A DNA stretch of 64,000 nt from the NCBI GenBank assembly GCA_023422775.1, contig JAFAGM010000120.1, positions 40,334 to 104,333 of the forward strand, in the 5' to 3' direction. The position numbers and the translations under genes were made by a program. Origin of the DNA: Pseudomonadota bacterium (GTDB lineage Bacteria > Pseudomonadota > Alphaproteobacteria > Rhizobiales > Xanthobacteraceae). The notes under the pieces were generated by a model. The model searched no databases. It was given only the letters and a program-made list of their open reading frames with translations, and was not told the DNA's origin. Shown one piece after another: positions 61,852-64,000 of the stretch (position 1 is the stretch's first letter; each line of letters begins with the position of its first letter).

Positions 61852-62490
61852 TCAAGACTTGCCGTAGCTGCCCTTGTAGCGACCTTCCCGAATCGAAATG
61901 AGCGTCTGCTCCTCGCGCGCGACCTGGGCACGGACCGCCTCGAGCAAGGAGGTCGCGACCGAAGCCGGGAACGACACCACGCCGTCCTCGTCACCGACCA
62001 CGATGTCGCCGGGACTGATCACCGAGCCGCCGATGGTAACCGGCACGTTGATTTCGCCCGGCCCGCTCTTGTAGGGGCCGCGATGAATGACCGCGCGGGC
62101 AAAGCACGGGAAGTCCGACGCCGCGAACGCTGCCACGTCGCGGATCGCGCCGTCGATCACGTAGCCTGCCGCGCCCCTGTACTCGGCGATGTTCTTCATG
62201 ATCTCGCCGACCAGCGCCCTGGTCTCGTCGCCGCCGCCATCGACCACGATGACGTCGCCCGGGCCGACCAGTTCGAGGGCCGCATGGATCGCCAGATTGT
62301 CGCCGGGCCGCGTGCGCACAGTGAAGGCGGTTCCGACCAGCCGGCCGCCGCGATGGAAAGGCCGCAAGCCGACCGCCCCGGGGAGCCTTGCGAGGTTATC
62401 GCTGATGATGCATGTCGGAGCGTCCCTGAACGCCTCGATCAGTTCGGGCGCGGGCTTTGGCACGCTCGTCATGGCGGTGGTGATGCTCAT
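61852..62490 (-). CDS. RraA-like HMG/CHA-type aldolase
   Basis: 212-aa RraA-family protein. The class motif GAIRDVAAF (about 111-119) with the substrate Arg and metal Asp, and GPGDVIVVDGGGDETRALVG (about 82-101), point to 4-hydroxy-4-methyl-2-oxoglutarate / 4-carboxy-4-hydroxy-2-oxoadipate aldolase activity rather than RNase E inhibition. These enzymes end the gallate and protocatechuate 4,5-cleavage routes, releasing pyruvate. The ring-cleavage genes are not here. First gene of the operon; divergent from an AraC regulator. Confidence 0.85.
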   Translation of the reverse strand: MSITTAMTSVPKPAPELIEAFRDAPTCIISDNLARLPGAVGLRPFHRGGRLVGTAFTVRTRPGDNLAIHAALELVGPGDVIVVDGGGDETRALVGEIMKNIAEYRGAAGYVIDGAIRDVAAFAASDFPCFARAVIHRGPYKSGPGEINVPVTIGGSVISPGDIVVGDEDGVVSFPASVATSLLEAVRAQVAREEQTLISIREGRYKGSYGKS

Positions 62491-62813
62491 GCAGACTGTT
62501 CTCCCCTGGTGGCTTCGGCACGTTGATCCGCGCAGCCGTCGCTGCGACGGACGAAGCATCGTTTTCTTCTGTCAATGCGCGGCCTGACGCAACACCGCCC
62601 GTTTCCGCACGCTGCAATGCCCGCCTGCCCAGATGGAGCTTTCGCGGTTCCAGAGCAATTAGCATTCCGCAGGAGCAGGTATAATGGATTTGGATAGGTT
62701 CCAAGGCCCGCCGGCCTTCAACCGGAGGGTGCCGGCCAACGGCCTTAACACGAACTTAACCCGGCCATTCGAGGCTGGGCTGGACAGACGATTCGGACGC
62801 CGGTCACCCCACG
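62491..62813. other. Divergent intergenic region, no gene seen
   Basis: 323 bp between the RraA-like operon and the AraC gene. No convincing coding sequence; presumably holds both promoters and the AraC-type binding sites, but no clear repeated half-sites were recognised. Confidence 0.5.
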
Positions 62814-63767
62814 ATGATCCAGAACCTCATTCCCACAGCGGCGCTTTCGATGGCGCAGTTTTCCGATATCGACGCCTTCCGGCCGGTCGACTTCGTCGCG
62901 GACGCGCGCAGCGTCCCGTTGAACCTCGTCAATTTCCACACCGCGCGCGCCTCCGTGCAACTGCCCTGCTGCCAGATCACCGCGCTCACCTCGTTTGCCC
63001 GCATCGTCGACGTCAGCTACCGCGTGGCGCACGGCGTCATCATCTTCCAGCTCGAGGACAATTACGAGGTATCGGCCAACGGCATGTACGTGAACCGGCC
63101 AGCCTTCCTGGCGATGCGCGGCCATGTGGATTGTCAATTCCACGAACCGCGCGGTTCGCTGCACGCGATCATCACCTTCGGGGCGGGCTTGCGCGATCGG
63201 GAGTGGTTCGAGACGCCCGATCAGCTATGCGCGTTCACTTCCGACGTCGGCGCGCTGGCGACCGCCAGATCGGTCGTCACCCGCATCCTGCAAACCGCCT
63301 CGGCCGAACCGCATCGGATGCAGGAGCCGGGCTTCCCGCTTGCGCTGCAGGAATCGTTGCTGTTTGCCATCGACGAAATGTTCCGCCGCAGCAGGACGGC
63401 GGAGATATCGGGCAGGATCTCGAGCAGAAGCTATTGCCGCCTGGTGCGCATGATCGACGAATATGTCGCCTATCATGCTGCCTCGCCGATCTACAGCGCC
63501 GAACTCGCCGAACAATGCGGCGTCTCGGTCAGGACGCTCGGCACCGCCGTCGCGAGCGTGCGCGGCATGAGCCTGCATCGCTATCTGCGTCTCAAGCAGC
63601 TCTGGTCGGCACGCACGCAACTCGTGAAGGGGTCCGCCGCGATCACGGTGACATCGTGCGCCAGGGCCAACGGCTTCCATCACATGGGTGAGTTTGCAAG
63701 GCTGTATCGCGCAGCGTTTCACGAACCCGCATCGCGCACGCTTGCGCGTGCCAGGGGACTGGACTGA
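62814..63767 (+). CDS. AraC-family transcriptional regulator
   Basis: 317-aa regulator. The N-terminal ligand-binding half (about 1-205) has no strong family signature. The C-terminal double helix-turn-helix spans about 215-312: IYSAELAEQCGVSVRTLGTA (first HTH) and ITVTSCARANGFHHMGEFAR (second HTH), with the usual YRAAFHEPAS end. It is divergent from the RraA/cupin/Bug operon and is the likely activator of it. Confidence 0.88.
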   Translation: MIQNLIPTAALSMAQFSDIDAFRPVDFVADARSVPLNLVNFHTARASVQLPCCQITALTSFARIVDVSYRVAHGVIIFQLEDNYEVSANGMYVNRPAFLAMRGHVDCQFHEPRGSLHAIITFGAGLRDREWFETPDQLCAFTSDVGALATARSVVTRILQTASAEPHRMQEPGFPLALQESLLFAIDEMFRRSRTAEISGRISSRSYCRLVRMIDEYVAYHAASPIYSAELAEQCGVSVRTLGTAVASVRGMSLHRYLRLKQLWSARTQLVKGSAAITVTSCARANGFHHMGEFARLYRAAFHEPASRTLARARGLD

Positions 63768-64000
63768 TTATTGCCACAATCGGGCGAATTTATCCCCGCT
63801 CATCCACAGATGGCGCATTTCCGATCACTGCCGTTCAGTTTGCGCCGCGCAGTCTGATCATTGAATTTCCTGAATAATTCTTGGCGCACCGTGCTGTGTT
63901 CCATCGGTCACATCTGATCGTTATGGTCTCGTCGGCAGCGGGAAAATCGTGCAATAAAAGGATGACAGCGCTGCCAAAATGATGACAATCGAATCAACTA

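Overview
The window looks like a chromosomal segment of a Bradyrhizobium-type alphaproteobacterium (Bradyrhizobiaceae). This is an inference from the high GC content, the gene families present (DUF3551-type and other small secreted proteins, OprB and Omp25-like porins, many ABC and TTT solute-binding proteins, aromatic-degradation genes) and from intergenic palindromic repeats of the kind common in that group. There are about 58 protein genes, one tRNA-Arg(CCT), several repeat elements and a set of operator-like dyads. No prophage, CRISPR array or rRNA operon is visible.

Layout. 0-2.3 kb: exported MBL hydrolase and radC, whose last 109 bp are duplicated 469 bp downstream across a small insert. 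2.3-7.4 kb: an OprB porin divergent from a SitABCD-type Mn/Fe ABC importer, with three Fur-family-like 15-bp dyads between them. 7.4-9.1 kb: ECF sigma factor with a DGPF/YCII partner. 9.3-14.5 kb: a tightly coupled NMT1-type ABC importer, 2-hydroxyacid dehydrogenase and two-domain Inh/Omp19-like protein, divergent from a creatininase-family amidohydrolase. 14.6-24.7 kb: small secreted protein, a two-barrel fused porin (with a fourth copy of the dyad), CNNM/HlyC transporter, glutamate-synthase-like oxidoreductase, patatin, ferredoxin-NADP reductase, an orphan ATP-grasp ligase and an MDR oxidoreductase. 25-31.3 kb: RND efflux pair and two secreted proteins built from an identical four-cysteine repeat.

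31.4-40.8 kb is an aromatic-acid catabolic island: aryl-CoA ligase and aryl-CoA hydroxylase (salicylyl-CoA 5-hydroxylase-like), 3-hydroxybenzoate 6-hydroxylase, MarR regulator, zeta-class isomerase, gentisate 1,2-dioxygenase and an ABC importer. Both entry routes would converge on gentisate. Near-identical 20-bp dyads lie before the hydroxylase-ligase operon and in the divergent isomerase-dioxygenase promoter, so one MarR regulator probably controls both. Fumarylpyruvate hydrolase and a gentisyl-CoA thioesterase are not in the window.

41-52.2 kb: small hypothetical genes, LiuC/AtuE-like hydratase, ketopantoate-reductase-like protein, bioB, an SDR, then an acyl-CoA module (solute-binding protein, acyl-CoA ligase, enoyl-CoA hydratase, VOC protein) next to a double HxlR regulator. 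The two promoters of this module share large dyads whose half-sites are spaced 10 and 20 bp apart. 52.3-64 kb: hydantoin-racemase-like protein, a/b hydrolase, a di-haem RoxA-like cytochrome followed by a Baeyer-Villiger monooxygenase and an HSL-type esterase, PfkB sugar kinase, tRNA-Arg, and a Bug solute-binding protein/cupin/RraA-like aldolase operon divergent from an AraC regulator.
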